Part shown: positions 25,974 to 34,202 of the stretch, one piece after another | How the letters are laid out: every line of letters begins with the position of its first letter | How positions within the stretch are numbered: position 1 is the first letter of the stretch | Assembly (NCBI GenBank): GCA_023412715.1 | Contig: JAEZCC010000042.1 | Coordinates: 73,340-137,339, forward strand | Direction of reading: 5' to 3' | Length of the DNA stretch: 64,000 nt | DNA from: Bacillota bacterium | Lineage (GTDB): Bacteria; Bacillota; Clostridia; Oscillospirales; Acutalibacteraceae | Notes under the pieces: generated by a model | Seen by the model: the letters and a program-made list of their open reading frames with translations, nothing else | Told to the model about the DNA's origin: nothing | The model's database searches: none | Program-made: the position numbers and the translations under genes

Positions 25974-26416
25974 CGTATTTCACCATCTTGCCGGAAAATA
26001 CTGGTCACACCAATTTTTCAAAAAATTTCTTGCCGACGGGTCCGCTGCAACCATTATAACATATCCGCGGTGCGTTCCGCTATGGTAACATGAGGAACGG
26101 ATCGGCGGTACGCCGCTTTTACGATTTATTTTATCATGGCGGCTCCCCCGGGGAAAACAAATTTAAGCGCGGGACGACCCGCGCGCCGGTGCCTGCATTA
26201 TAAATATGGTTTTTTGCAGGAACTGTTTTCTGAGGCCGGAGCGGTCCGCCGCGGTTGCAGGAAACGCAGCGCCGGCGGGCCCTGCGAGGATTTCAGGCCT
26301 TCGGAAACGGCTTTTCGTCCGCCCGAAATGACGCGTTTCCGCCCGATTTCGTTGACGCGCCGCGGTTCGCATGATAAAGTTGCGATGAAAATCCAAATAT
26401 CGGAGCGGTGAAATGA
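25974..26416. other. Divergent regulatory region between the two hydrogenase transcripts
   Basis: A 443-bp gap without a convincing gene. For the minus strand, an extended -10 (TGTTATAAT) lies at 26053-26061. For the plus strand TTGACG at 26352 with TAAAGT at 26375 is a weak 17-spaced pair. The GC-rich middle contains only chance open frames. Confidence 0.5.
26053..26061 (-). promoter_or_regulatory. Extended -10 promoter element of the sensory hydrogenase operon
   Basis: On the minus strand TGTTATAAT gives TATAAT with the TG extension, about 80 bases before the start codon at 25973. No good -35 accompanies it. Confidence 0.5.
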
Positions 26417-26677
26417 ATGAGGAACATTGTAATCTGTGTGGGAAATTCATGCTATTCGAAAGGCTCCTGCGGCATTGCGAGGGAGCTTCGGAAATTAATC
26501 GAGAAATATAATCTGAGCGACGTCACGGTCAGCGCTTCCTTCTGCATGAAGCACTGCAGTCCCGAGGGCGTTTCCATGCAGATCGACGGGAATGTGGTGA
26601 ACGGCGTCACGCCAGAGAATCTCGGCGACGTTTTTGCAAAATACGTTTTGAGCTCCGTGGCCTGCCCTTCCCGTTAA
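26417..26677 (+). CDS. Small thioredoxin-like [2Fe-2S] ferredoxin
   Basis: An 86-residue protein beginning MRNIVICVGNSCYSKGSCG. It has the thioredoxin-like [2Fe-2S] pattern of NuoE/HydC C-terminal domains: Cys7 and Cys12 near the N-terminus, with a further pair in ASFCMKHCSPEG (Cys41 and Cys45). Such proteins shuttle electrons to hydrogenases or flavin subunits. It starts a group of plus-strand genes 57 bases before the [FeFe] hydrogenase, which is its likely partner. The start is ATG 26417; the nearby ATG 26413 is out of frame. Confidence 0.85.
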   Translation: MRNIVICVGNSCYSKGSCGIARELRKLIEKYNLSDVTVSASFCMKHCSPEGVSMQIDGNVVNGVTPENLGDVFAKYVLSSVACPSR

Positions 26678-26734
26678 ATCCATGCCGTTTCCGGCCGGGA
26701 CAAAAGGGCAGAGCAATCGAAAGGCAAGGGAAAA

Positions 26735-28195
26735 ATGAGGCTGTTTGATACCAACGTGCAGCAACTGAAATATGAAGTGCTGAAAGAGGTGGTCCGCCTT
26801 GCCTCCAGAGACGAACTGGAGGAAGGGCTGGACGGGATCCCCGAGAAAATTGTCCCGGGTCCCGACGCCACCATGCGCTGCTGCATTTACTGCGAGAGGG
26901 CCATTGTGAAAGAGCGCGTCAAGCTGGCGATGGGCGGGCATGAAAACACCCCCGGCGTCGTGGAAGTGATCGACATCGCCTGCGACGAGTGCCCGACGGA
27001 CCGCATGTATGTGACCGAGGCGTGCCGCGGCTGCATTGCGCACCGCTGCCAGGCCGCCTGCCCCGTCGGGGCAATCAGCTTTCAGAACCACAAGGCGGTC
27101 ATCGACCGCAGCAAATGCAGGGAATGCGGACTGTGCATGAAGGCATGCCCTTATAACGCCATCACCGTCCTGGAACGCCCGTGCATCCTGGCGTGCAAGG
27201 CGAAAGCCATCTCGCTCGACGAACACAACAAGGCGAAAATCGATTTCACCAAGTGCGTCGGCTGCGGCATGTGCGTCCGGCAGTGCCCGTTCGGGGCCAT
27301 TGTCGACAAGTCCTTCCTGCTGGACACGGTCCGCCTGCTGCGCCGCGCGAAAAGCGAGAAGAGCTTCAACGTCTATGCCGTGGTCGCGCCCGCCCTTGCA
27401 AGCCAGTTCACTTACGCGAAGCTCGGGCAGGTCGTCTCCGGCCTTCGGGAGGTCGGGTTCTGCGACGTGGTCGAAGTGGCGCTCGGCGCGGACCTGACGG
27501 CGGAGAAGGACGCGAAAGAGCTTGCGGAAAAGGGCTTTCTCACGTCTTCCTGCTGCCCGGCGTTCGTTCAGTATATCCGGTCCGCTTTCCCCGAGCTGGC
27601 CGATCGCATTTCCGGCAATGCCTCCCCTATGGTCGAGACGGCGAGGCTGATCAAGCAGAAGGACAAGACGGCGAAGGTCGTGTTTATCGGCCCCTGCATC
27701 GCGAAAAAGATGGAATACCGGCAGAAGCCGATCGAGGGGATCGTCGACTGCGTGATTACGTTTGAGGAGCTGCAGGCCCTTCTGGACGGCATGGGCGTCA
27801 AGGTGGAAGAACTGCCGGAGGAAGAACTGGACGACGCCACGTATTTCGGCAGGATTTTTGCGAAGCACGGGGGCGTCACCGAGGCCGTTCAGCACGCGCT
27901 CGAGGAAAACCAAATCGATTTTCAGGTCGCGCCGGCCATGTGCGACGGGCTGGAGGAGTGCCGTGCCGCGCTTCTGAAAGCCTCAAAAGGAAAGGCGGAC
28001 TTCAATTTTGTGGAAGGCATGGCGTGCCCGGGCGGCTGCATCGGCGGCGCCGGCTGCATCAGCTCGGGCCACGCGGCGAAAAACAAGATGAACCTTGAAA
28101 CCTACGCCAAAAAAGCTCTGGATATCGATTCCGAAACCTGTTTCGACCAGGTGGTTTCCGCCACGCTTAAAAGTTTGGTCTACAGTAAAAAATAA
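26735..28195 (+). CDS. [FeFe] hydrogenase, catalytic type (group B-like)
   Basis: A 486-residue cytoplasmic enzyme for reversible hydrogen production. Four Cys-rich cluster regions precede the H-cluster domain, including CRGCIAHRCQAACPVG (97-112), CRECGLCMKACP (128-139) and CVGCGMCVRQCP (174-185). The H-cluster motifs are TSSCCPAF (270-277), PCIAKK (320-325) and MACPGGCIGG (429-438). CCPAF rather than CCPGW and the lack of an N-terminal 2Fe-2S domain favour group B, whose electron partner is usually ferredoxin. The flanking small [2Fe-2S] protein may serve here. The maturases HydE, HydF and HydG are not in this window. Confidence 0.92.
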   Translation: MRLFDTNVQQLKYEVLKEVVRLASRDELEEGLDGIPEKIVPGPDATMRCCIYCERAIVKERVKLAMGGHENTPGVVEVIDIACDECPTDRMYVTEACRGCIAHRCQAACPVGAISFQNHKAVIDRSKCRECGLCMKACPYNAITVLERPCILACKAKAISLDEHNKAKIDFTKCVGCGMCVRQCPFGAIVDKSFLLDTVRLLRRAKSEKSFNVYAVVAPALASQFTYAKLGQVVSGLREVGFCDVVEVALGADLTAEKDAKELAEKGFLTSSCCPAFVQYIRSAFPELADRISGNASPMVETARLIKQKDKTAKVVFIGPCIAKKMEYRQKPIEGIVDCVITFEELQALLDGMGVKVEELPEEELDDATYFGRIFAKHGGVTEAVQHALEENQIDFQVAPAMCDGLEECRAALLKASKGKADFNFVEGMACPGGCIGGAGCISSGHAAKNKMNLETYAKKALDIDSETCFDQVVSATLKSLVYSKK

Positions 28196-28212
28196 GGGAG
28201 GAATTTTCGGCT

Positions 28213-28569
28213 ATGCTGTGCAAAGACTGCAGTTATTACCACGCGCTTTCCAAAGATGATTTCGGGGATTCGGACGCTTCCTTCTGCGAATTCGCCGACA
28301 TGCTGTTCCTCGACGACGTCGACAATCTGGAGGCGGAGTATCCCTGCAAGCAGATCAGCTTCGGCGAATATCTGCAAAAGCAGGCCTCCGGCTGCGCCGC
28401 TTCGGCGGCCGGCAGATACGCCAGGCCCGAGCTGTTCCGCGAGCTGCAGGAATGCGGGGTCTGCATGCTCAAATTCCCCGACGCCGCCGTCGGGAAGTGC
28501 TTCCGCGGGAAGGCGGATTCGAACGCGCGCCATGCGGTCCTGGAAACCTCCGGGGCGCGGAAGAAGTAA
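28213..28569 (+). CDS. Cys-rich small protein of unknown function
   Basis: A 118-residue soluble protein behind AGGGAGGA, 17 bases after the hydrogenase gene, so almost surely cotranscribed. Cys residues occur as CKDCSYY (3, 6), FCEF (25), PCKQ (45), GCAAS (61), CGVC (79, 82) and KCF (93). The pairs could bind zinc or an iron-sulfur cluster. The acidic stretch DDFGDSDASF and FADMLFLDDVDNLE are notable. I do not recognise the family. The location suggests an accessory role to the hydrogenase. Confidence 0.75.
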   Translation: MLCKDCSYYHALSKDDFGDSDASFCEFADMLFLDDVDNLEAEYPCKQISFGEYLQKQASGCAASAAGRYARPELFRELQECGVCMLKFPDAAVGKCFRGKADSNARHAVLETSGARKK

Positions 28570-28641
28570 GACGGAGGAAACAAACCGTACGGAAATATTC
28601 CTTAAATCCGCAGGACGGACAAAACGCGGAGAAAGAGGGAT

Positions 28642-28707
28642 ATGATAGAAAAGGCCGCTGCGCGTGGCGTTTCCGCCGCACTGGCCCGAAAGCAGCCCTT
28701 ATCTTGA
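28642..28707 (+). CDS. Possible 21-residue leader peptide
   Basis: A short frame ATG...TGA behind GAAAGAGGG encodes MIEKAAARGVSAALARKQPL plus Ser. It lies 60 bases before a terminator hairpin that precedes the TM1266-type gene, the layout expected of a translated leader in an attenuator. No codon bias points to a specific amino acid. This may be chance. Confidence 0.25.
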   Translation: MIEKAAARGVSAALARKQPLS

Positions 28708-28767
28708 TTGCCGACCGCAAAGAATTCCGAGCGGGAAGAGCTTCGCCATTTTTCTGTTCAATGGATG

Positions 28768-28806
28768 AAAAATGCCCTTTCCGCGTGGAAAGGGCATTTT
28801 TATTTA
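28768..28806 (+). terminator. Terminator/attenuator directly before the TM1266-type gene
   Basis: AAAAATGCCCTTTCC (28768-28782) pairs perfectly with GGAAAGGGCATTTTT (28787-28801) across a GCGT loop. The AGGAG ribosome site of the next gene begins at 28806, leaving no room for a promoter between. The gene can therefore be reached only by read-through, so this is either an attenuator or a leaky end of the hydrogenase operon. Confidence 0.8.
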
Positions 28807-28817
28807 GGAGAAAATGT

Positions 28818-29060
28818 ATGGAAAAACGAATCGGCGTCGTCGCCGTGGTGGTGGAGGACCTCTCTTCCGCCGCCGCCGTCAACGAAATTCTCCACCGGTT
28901 TTCAGACATCATCGTCGGGCGCATGGGGGTTCCTTACCGGGAGCGGGGAATTTCCGTCATCTCCGTCCTTGTGGACGGAAGCAACGACAGCATCAGCGCA
29001 ATGACGGGGAAGCTCGGGCGCGTCCCGTCGGTGTCCGTAAAAACGGCTCTGGCAAAATAA
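28818..29060 (+). CDS. TM1266-type putative [FeFe]-hydrogenase system regulator
   Basis: An 80-residue protein matching the TM1266 family of small alpha/beta proteins that accompany [FeFe]-hydrogenase genes. MEKRIGVVAVVVEDLSSAAA, the central IIVGRMGVPYRERGISVISV and the C-terminal SAMTGKLGRVPSVSVKTA are all characteristic. The fold resembles NikR C-terminal/ACT-like regulators, but no DNA-binding domain is present and the molecular role is unknown. It starts at ATG 28818 behind AGGAG, immediately after a strong hairpin. The longer frame upstream is noncoding. Confidence 0.88.
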   Translation: MEKRIGVVAVVVEDLSSAAAVNEILHRFSDIIVGRMGVPYRERGISVISVLVDGSNDSISAMTGKLGRVPSVSVKTALAK

Positions 29061-29097
29061 CCGGAATCGAATCGATAAAATAAAGGGGCAAAAAATC

Positions 29098-29670
29098 ATG
29101 AATCGCAAAAATCAGAAAGTGACCGTATGGGTTGCCGAAGCGGCGCTGCTTCTGGCATTGCTGGCAGCCGTTCAGCTGCTGACCTTCGCCGTGCCGAAAT
29201 CCGTCCCACTCGCCGGGCAGCTTTTTACCGGCTCGCTTGTCAACATGGTGCTGATTGTGGGCGTGGGCTCCGTCGGCTTTTCCGGCACGGCCGTGGCGGC
29301 CGTCGTCTCTCCGCTGCTCGCGTACGCGTTCGGGCAGATGACCTTTCCGCAGATGATTCCGGTGGTCGCGGTCGGGAACCTGATTATTGTCGCGATCCTC
29401 TGGTTTTTCCTCCGCCCCGCCGATTCCGAAACGCCCGGCGTCGGCAGAAGCGTTCTGGGCGTCGTCGCGGGGGCCGTTGTGAAAACGGCATTTTTGTGGG
29501 GCGCGACCGTCTGGGTGATTATCCCCATGTTTTTCGCCCGGAAGGCCCCGGTCGCGGAAAAGCTCGGCATGATGTTCTCGTGGCCGCAGGCGATCACCGC
29601 GGTCATCGGCGGAATCCTTGCGCTGCTGATTCTGCCGGCCGTGCGCGCCTACCGGAAAAAGCGCGCCTGA
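29098..29670 (+). CDS. ECF transporter S component-like membrane protein
   Basis: A 190-residue integral membrane protein with about five to six hydrophobic helices (first at VAEAALLLALLAAVQLLTFAV) and a short basic tail. Length and layout match substrate-binding S components of ECF vitamin/metal transporters. The usual signature contact motif is not obvious, so the assignment is moderate. No ECF ATPase or T component is nearby, implying a shared module. It follows the TM1266-type gene by 37 bases and precedes a terminator. The substrate is unknown; a cofactor needed for hydrogenase would fit the context, but that is speculation. Confidence 0.6.
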   Translation: MNRKNQKVTVWVAEAALLLALLAAVQLLTFAVPKSVPLAGQLFTGSLVNMVLIVGVGSVGFSGTAVAAVVSPLLAYAFGQMTFPQMIPVVAVGNLIIVAILWFFLRPADSETPGVGRSVLGVVAGAVVKTAFLWGATVWVIIPMFFARKAPVAEKLGMMFSWPQAITAVIGGILALLILPAVRAYRKKRA

Positions 29671-29694
29671 TTCCGCGCGGCTTTTCCCGCCGGG

Positions 29695-29737
29695 CGGCGG
29701 CAGCCGCCCGAAACGGTCAGGCGGCTGCCGCCGTTTT
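29695..29737. terminator. Convergent terminator hairpin
   Basis: CGGCGGCAGCCGCC (29695-29708) pairs perfectly with GGCGGCTGCCGCCG (29720-29733), then TTTT. It ends the plus-strand hydrogenase-associated genes and overlaps the last codons of the minus-strand permease gene. Confidence 0.75.
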
Positions 29738-30672
29738 GGCCTTTCCCCTCTTCTGCAGGCAGTCGTAGCCCACGGCGAGGAGCAGGACAATCCCTTTGAT
29801 GATCATCTGGGTGTAGCTATCAATGTTCAGCAGGACAAAGCCGTTCGTCAGAATCCCGAGAATCAGGGTGCCCGCGACGACGTTCGAGATTTTGCCGGAG
29901 CCGCCGGTGATGCTGACGCCGCCGAGGATCGCCGCGGTCAGCGCGTCGAATTCAAAGCCCTGCCCGGCGATGGGCTGCGCGGAGTTGGTGCGCGAGAGCA
30001 TGACGATTCCGGCCACGCCGGCGAAAAAGCCGGAGAGCGTGTACGCAAGGTACTTGATGCCCTTGATTTTGATGCCGGAAAGGCGGGAGGCCTCTTCGTT
30101 GCCACCCACCGCATAGAAGTATCTGCCGAAATAGGTTTTGTTCAGCGCAAAAGAGCCGAGCAGGAAGACGACTATCATGATGATGACCGGGATCGGGATA
30201 ATCCATAAATATCCCTGGCCGACGATTGCGAAATTCGCCGGGAAGCCGTAAATCGGAAGGCCGCCGCAGATCTTATACGCCGCGCCCTGCAGGATGATCT
30301 GCGTGGCGAGCGTCACGATAATGGCGGGGATGCCGATATGGCGACAATCCAGCCGTTCAGGAAGCCGGTCAGGGTTGTCATAAGCAGGCCGACCAGGCAG
30401 GCCAGCCAGGGGTTCACGCCGCCGCTGACCATCAGGAAGGCGGTGACGACGTTGATCATGCTGATCTGCGAGCCGATTGAAAGGTCGATGCCGCCCAGCA
30501 GCACGACGAAGGTCATGCCTACGGCCGCGACGCCCAGCATGGAGGCCTGGCGGGTCAGGTCCAGCAGGTTCGAGACCTGCAGAAACGCCGGCGTGGCGAT
30601 TGAAAACACAATGAATATTACGACCAGGACCGTAAACATGGCATATTTCTTGATAAAACTGAAAAAATTCAT
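29717..30672 (-). pseudogene. RbsC-family sugar permease broken by a frameshift
   Basis: Two adjacent frames together make one RbsC-type permease of about 318 residues. The N-terminal part (30672 to about 30340) contains VAAVGMTFVVLLGGIDLSIGS and runs to FLNGWIVA, then goes out of frame and stops at 30313. The C-terminal part resumes as IGIPAIIVTLATQIILQG and continues with AILGGVSITGGSGK to the stop at 29717. One missing base near 30340, where GCC-CAT-ATC would restore WIVAHIGIP, explains the break. Either the importer lost function or this is a sequencing error; the rest of the gene is intact. The start is ATG 30672 behind GGGGAA. Confidence 0.85.
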
Positions 30673-30686
30673 TGCAATTCCCCGTT

Positions 30687-32192
30687 TCAATTGTTTTTTA
30701 AATAGGTTTTCGAGGCGTAGCTCATGATGATTTCCTGGTCGAATTTGTCCTTCCCGACCTCGCCGCTCAGCCTGCCTTCCGCCAGCACGAGGATCCTGTC
30801 AGACATGCCCAGCAGCTCCGGCATTTCGGAGGAGATCATGATGATCGTTTTCCCGGATTCCACCAGCGCGTTCATGATTTTATAGATCTCGTGCTTTGCG
30901 CCGACGTCGATTCCGCGCGTCGGCTCGTCGAGGATAATCAGGTCCGGGTCCGTCGCAAGCCATTTTGCCAGCACGACCTTCTGCTGGTTGCCGCCGCTGA
31001 GGTGGTTGACCGTCTGCTCCAGCGTCGGGGCTTTGATGCTAAGGCTGTCTTTGAACCGGTGGGAAATCTTCTTTTCCTCTGCCCTGTTCACGACAAAGAA
31101 TCTGGATATTTTCTCGAGGCAGGCCATGCTGATGTTTTCCCGGATGGTCATGGGAAGCACGGCGCCCTGCCTTTTCCTATCCTCCGGGACGAGAGAGATT
31201 CCGCACTCGATTGCGTCCTTCGGGCTCTGCGGAGAGATTTCTTTGCCCTTGAAATAGATCTTCCCGCCCGTTTTCTTTTTTGCGCCGAAAATCAGTTCCG
31301 CCAGCTCGGTGCGTCCCGCGCCGATCAGCCCGGCAAGGCCCAGAATCTCGCCCTTCTTCAGGGTGAACGAGATGTTTTTCAGGCCGTTCCCGCATAGGTT
31401 CTGCACCTCCAGCAGGGTTTCGTCCTGCACGGTGTCTTTCCTTGCGGGGAAGGTTTCCTGGATGTCGTGCCCCACCATCAGCTTCACAAGCTCTTCGATG
31501 TTCGTGTCCGAGGTGTTCATGGTCTTGATTTCTTTGCCGTCGCGCAGCACGGTGATGCGGTCTGCCAGGCGGAAGATTTCTTCCAGCCGGTGCGATATGT
31601 AGATGATGGACACGCCTTTTTTCTTGAGCTGGTCGACCAGCGTGAACATGCGCTCGACTTCGGCGTTGGTGAGCGGCGCCGACGGTTCGTCCATAATCAG
31701 GATCTTCGCGTTCCGCGCGAACGCCTTGGCAATTTCGACCATCTGCTGGTAGCCCACCGTCAGGTCCTTAATCAGCATGTTCGGGTCAATCGCGATCTCG
31801 AGCTCCTTTAGAAGCTCCGCCGACTTTTCGGCCATCGCTTTTTTATCGATCATCATTCCGTTCCTGATTTCGCTGCCGAGAAAGATATTTTCCGAGACCG
31901 AAAGCTCGTCTATCAGGTTGAACTCCTGATAGATGACTTCGATGCCGCAGTTCTCGGCCAGCTTGGGCGTCATGGAAGAGAACTCTTTTCCGTCGACTAT
32001 AATTTTCCCCGCGTCCGGGATTTCCGCCCCGGCGCAGGCTTTGATTAGCGTGGACTTTCCTGCGCCGTTTTCACCCACGAGGGCGTGGATTTCCCCTTCC
32101 GTCAGTTCCAGGCTGACATTGCTCAGCGCGACGACACCGGGATAGGTTTTCGTGATATTTGCGAGTTTTAGAATCGTCTTTTTCTCAACCAT
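30687..32192 (-). CDS. Sugar ABC transporter ATP-binding protein, RbsA family
   Basis: A 501-residue tandem ATPase. Domain 1 has GENGAGKSTLI, LTVGYQQMVEIAKAF and ILIMDEPSAPL; the final change from PTS-L to PSAPL is mild. Domain 2 has GLIGAGRTE, LSGGNQQKVVLAKWL and LIILDEPTRGIDVGAK. It is the sixth gene of the minus-strand polyol operon, between the binding protein and the frameshifted permease, 14 bases before the latter. The start is ATG 32192 preceded by GGGGT. The longer frame upstream lacks a better site. Confidence 0.92.
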   Translation of the reverse strand: MVEKKTILKLANITKTYPGVVALSNVSLELTEGEIHALVGENGAGKSTLIKACAGAEIPDAGKIIVDGKEFSSMTPKLAENCGIEVIYQEFNLIDELSVSENIFLGSEIRNGMMIDKKAMAEKSAELLKELEIAIDPNMLIKDLTVGYQQMVEIAKAFARNAKILIMDEPSAPLTNAEVERMFTLVDQLKKKGVSIIYISHRLEEIFRLADRITVLRDGKEIKTMNTSDTNIEELVKLMVGHDIQETFPARKDTVQDETLLEVQNLCGNGLKNISFTLKKGEILGLAGLIGAGRTELAELIFGAKKKTGGKIYFKGKEISPQSPKDAIECGISLVPEDRKRQGAVLPMTIRENISMACLEKISRFFVVNRAEEKKISHRFKDSLSIKAPTLEQTVNHLSGGNQQKVVLAKWLATDPDLIILDEPTRGIDVGAKHEIYKIMNALVESGKTIIMISSEMPELLGMSDRILVLAEGRLSGEVGKDKFDQEIIMSYASKTYLKNN

Positions 32193-32286
32193 CAGCAATA
32201 CCCCGTTTTCATAAAGTAGGCCCTGCCGTCCGGGAGGAATCTCTCGGTCCCCCGCGGAAGCGGCAGGCGGCCCAATGAGCAAACCA

Positions 32287-32315
32287 AGTTAAGCCGACGA
32301 AAAGCCGGCTTAACT
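32287..32315 (-). other. Intergenic hairpin between rbsB- and rbsA-type genes
   Basis: AGTTAAGCCG pairs with CGGCTTAACT over a short loop and has no U-run. Hairpins at this place often stabilise the binding-protein message and reduce downstream expression. Confidence 0.6.
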
Positions 32316-32342
32316 CGGTGAAAACGCTCTCGATTGTCGGAC

Positions 32343-33338
32343 TTATTTCTGGTAGAAATCTTTTACGTTGGTAAGGCTCACCGGTGTCAGGACCCTGTAA
32401 ATCTGCTTCGGGACGTCTTCGCCCTTAATCAGCTTCATGGTGTTGTTGAAGATGTCGGTGGCGACGCCGCTCGTCGTGCCTTCGGAAACCGAGGTCCGGA
32501 TGCCGCCGTCCTTGAGCATGTTCGACAGCGCCTCGTCGGTCGCGTCGGCGCTGAAGATGCCGAAGTCGTCTGTCAGCTTGTCAGCGCCCTTGACCGCTTC
32601 TGCCGCGCCGACCGCGCCGCCGTCGCCGATGCAGACGATGACCTTTACGTTCGGGTGCGCCTGAAGGATGGTCTCGGTGGCCGACATGCCCTGCGTCGTG
32701 TTGATTGCGCTGGACGTCGCCACGATTTTCGCGTTCGGGGCGTTCTTCGCAAGAGCGTCCGTGATGCCTTTCGCCCTTTCAACAAGGATCGCCAGGGAAG
32801 GATAGTTCAGGATGGCCACTTCCGTGGTCCCGCCCAGCTTGTCGTTGATCCACTTGGCGGCTGCCTCGCCGATCAGCGTGCCTAGGTCGTAGTTCTTGAT
32901 CAGCCATGCGGCGTCATCGCTGTCGCCGAGGTCGTCGTCCCAGGCAAGGACCTTGATGCCCTTGTCCCTTGCCTTTTTCAGCACGGTTTTCATGGCGTTC
33001 GGGTCCGAGCACTGAATCACGATGGCATCCACGCCGGTTTGGATGAAGTTTTCGACCTGCGTAATCTGCTTGCTTGCGTTGGAGCCGCAGTCAAGGGTGT
33101 TGATCTGAACGTTGCTTTTTTCACCGAGCGCCTTCAGCTTTGTCGCGACGTTCGCGAAAACGGGGTTCGTAAGGTCGTTGACCGCGAAGCCGATGCGGTA
33201 GGTTTTGGTGCCGGAAGCGGCCGATGCGGCAGATGCCGGGGCGGCGGAAGACGCTGCGACCGGGCTGGTGGTGCTGCAACCTGCTGCAGAGAATGCGAGG
33301 ATGGCTGCCGAAAGTAAAAGCGACAAGAACCTTTTCAT
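32343..33338 (-). CDS. Sugar-binding lipoprotein, RbsB family
   Basis: A 331-residue binding protein. The signal peptide ends in SAAGC, giving lipidation at Cys21, followed by a Ser/Ala/Pro linker. The sugar-binding fold starts at TYRIGFAVNDLTNPVFANVATKLKALG, with TLDCGSNASKQITQVENFIQTGVDAIVI and a terminal YRVLTPVSLTN that is usual in D-ribose/allose-type binders. Located in a dehydrogenase and kinase operon, it probably binds a hexitol or rare hexose. The start is ATG 33338 behind TTAGGAGGAG. Confidence 0.93.
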   Translation of the reverse strand: MKRFLSLLLSAAILAFSAAGCSTTSPVAASSAAPASAASAASGTKTYRIGFAVNDLTNPVFANVATKLKALGEKSNVQINTLDCGSNASKQITQVENFIQTGVDAIVIQCSDPNAMKTVLKKARDKGIKVLAWDDDLGDSDDAAWLIKNYDLGTLIGEAAAKWINDKLGGTTEVAILNYPSLAILVERAKGITDALAKNAPNAKIVATSSAINTTQGMSATETILQAHPNVKVIVCIGDGGAVGAAEAVKGADKLTDDFGIFSADATDEALSNMLKDGGIRTSVSEGTTSGVATDIFNNTMKLIKGEDVPKQIYRVLTPVSLTNVKDFYQK

Positions 33339-33403
33339 TTTTTCTCCTCCTAATTCTGACATGGCACAAGAATTATATAAAAATTACAGGACCTGCAGGT
33401 TGT

Positions 33404-34168
33404 TCAGGCGCACGTGTACGCGCCGTCCACAATGGTGTCGCTGCCGGACGTATAGCCCGACGCGCCGCTTGCCAGGTACAGCACCGCCGGGACCAGTTCC
33501 TCCGGTTTGCCCATGCGGTGCATCGGGATCAGCGGCATCCAGGCGTCTTTCAGCTCCTGGGGAGTGTTCACCGACATGGGCGTCGCAATGTACCCGGGGC
33601 TGAGGCTGTTCACGCGGATGTGGTACTGCGCCCATTCCACGGCCAGCGACCGGGTCATCTGAATGACCGCGGCCTTCGAGGCGTTGTAGGAGCACTGCCA
33701 CTGCGGAACGTTGACGATGGAGCCGGACATGGAAGCCATGTTGATGATGCTCCCGCGGATTCCCCGTTCAATCATGATGCGCCCGGCTGCGCGCGCCACG
33801 ACGAACTCGCCGGTGAGGTTGACGTCGACCACCTCGCGGAATTCTTCGACCGTCGCCTCCAGCGTGCCCTGGTGCATGCAGATGCCGGCGTTGTTGAAAA
33901 TAATGTCCACCGACCCGGAACGCCTGAGGATCTCGGCGAAGGCGGCGTCCACGCTTTCTTCTTTCGTTACGTCGGCGGCAATCCAGTAGGCGCGCCCGCC
34001 GGCCGCCTCGATTTTTTCGACGGTTTCCTGCGCACCGGAACGGCAGAGGACGGCGACCTCGGCACCCGCCCGGGCAAGCCCGACGGCGACGACCTGGCCG
34101 ATCCCGCGGCCGCCGCCGGTGACGACGGCCACTCTGCCTTTCAGACCGAACAACTCTTCCAGATACAT
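33404..34168 (-). CDS. Short-chain dehydrogenase/reductase (gluconate 5-dehydrogenase-like)
   Basis: A 254-residue NAD(P)-dependent SDR. The cofactor motif is VAVVTGGGRGIGQ near residue 16, the structural motif is FNNAGI, and the catalytic Ser-Tyr-Lys are in MASMSGS and SYNASKAAVIQM. It lies between the PfkB kinase and binding-protein genes in a polyol operon, so it probably interconverts a sugar and a keto-sugar. The start is ATG 34168 behind GGAGGAG; the in-frame TTG upstream is part of the ribosome site. Confidence 0.88.
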   Translation of the reverse strand: MYLEELFGLKGRVAVVTGGGRGIGQVVAVGLARAGAEVAVLCRSGAQETVEKIEAAGGRAYWIAADVTKEESVDAAFAEILRRSGSVDIIFNNAGICMHQGTLEATVEEFREVVDVNLTGEFVVARAAGRIMIERGIRGSIINMASMSGSIVNVPQWQCSYNASKAAVIQMTRSLAVEWAQYHIRVNSLSPGYIATPMSVNTPQELKDAWMPLIPMHRMGKPEELVPAVLYLASGASGYTSGSDTIVDGAYTCA

Positions 34169-34202
34169 CTTTTGCTCCTCCAAATTTTATGATGGGTTCC
34201 GT

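Noticed and set aside
26495..27913. Open frame of 472 codons on the minus strand opposite the catalytic hydrogenase
   Set aside because: It covers an unmistakable [FeFe] hydrogenase on the plus strand and has no features of its own.
28452..28817. Upstream extension of the TM1266-type gene
   Set aside because: The open frame continues upstream, but it passes through the terminator hairpin and the preceding gene. The 80-residue form matches the family and has an AGGAG site.
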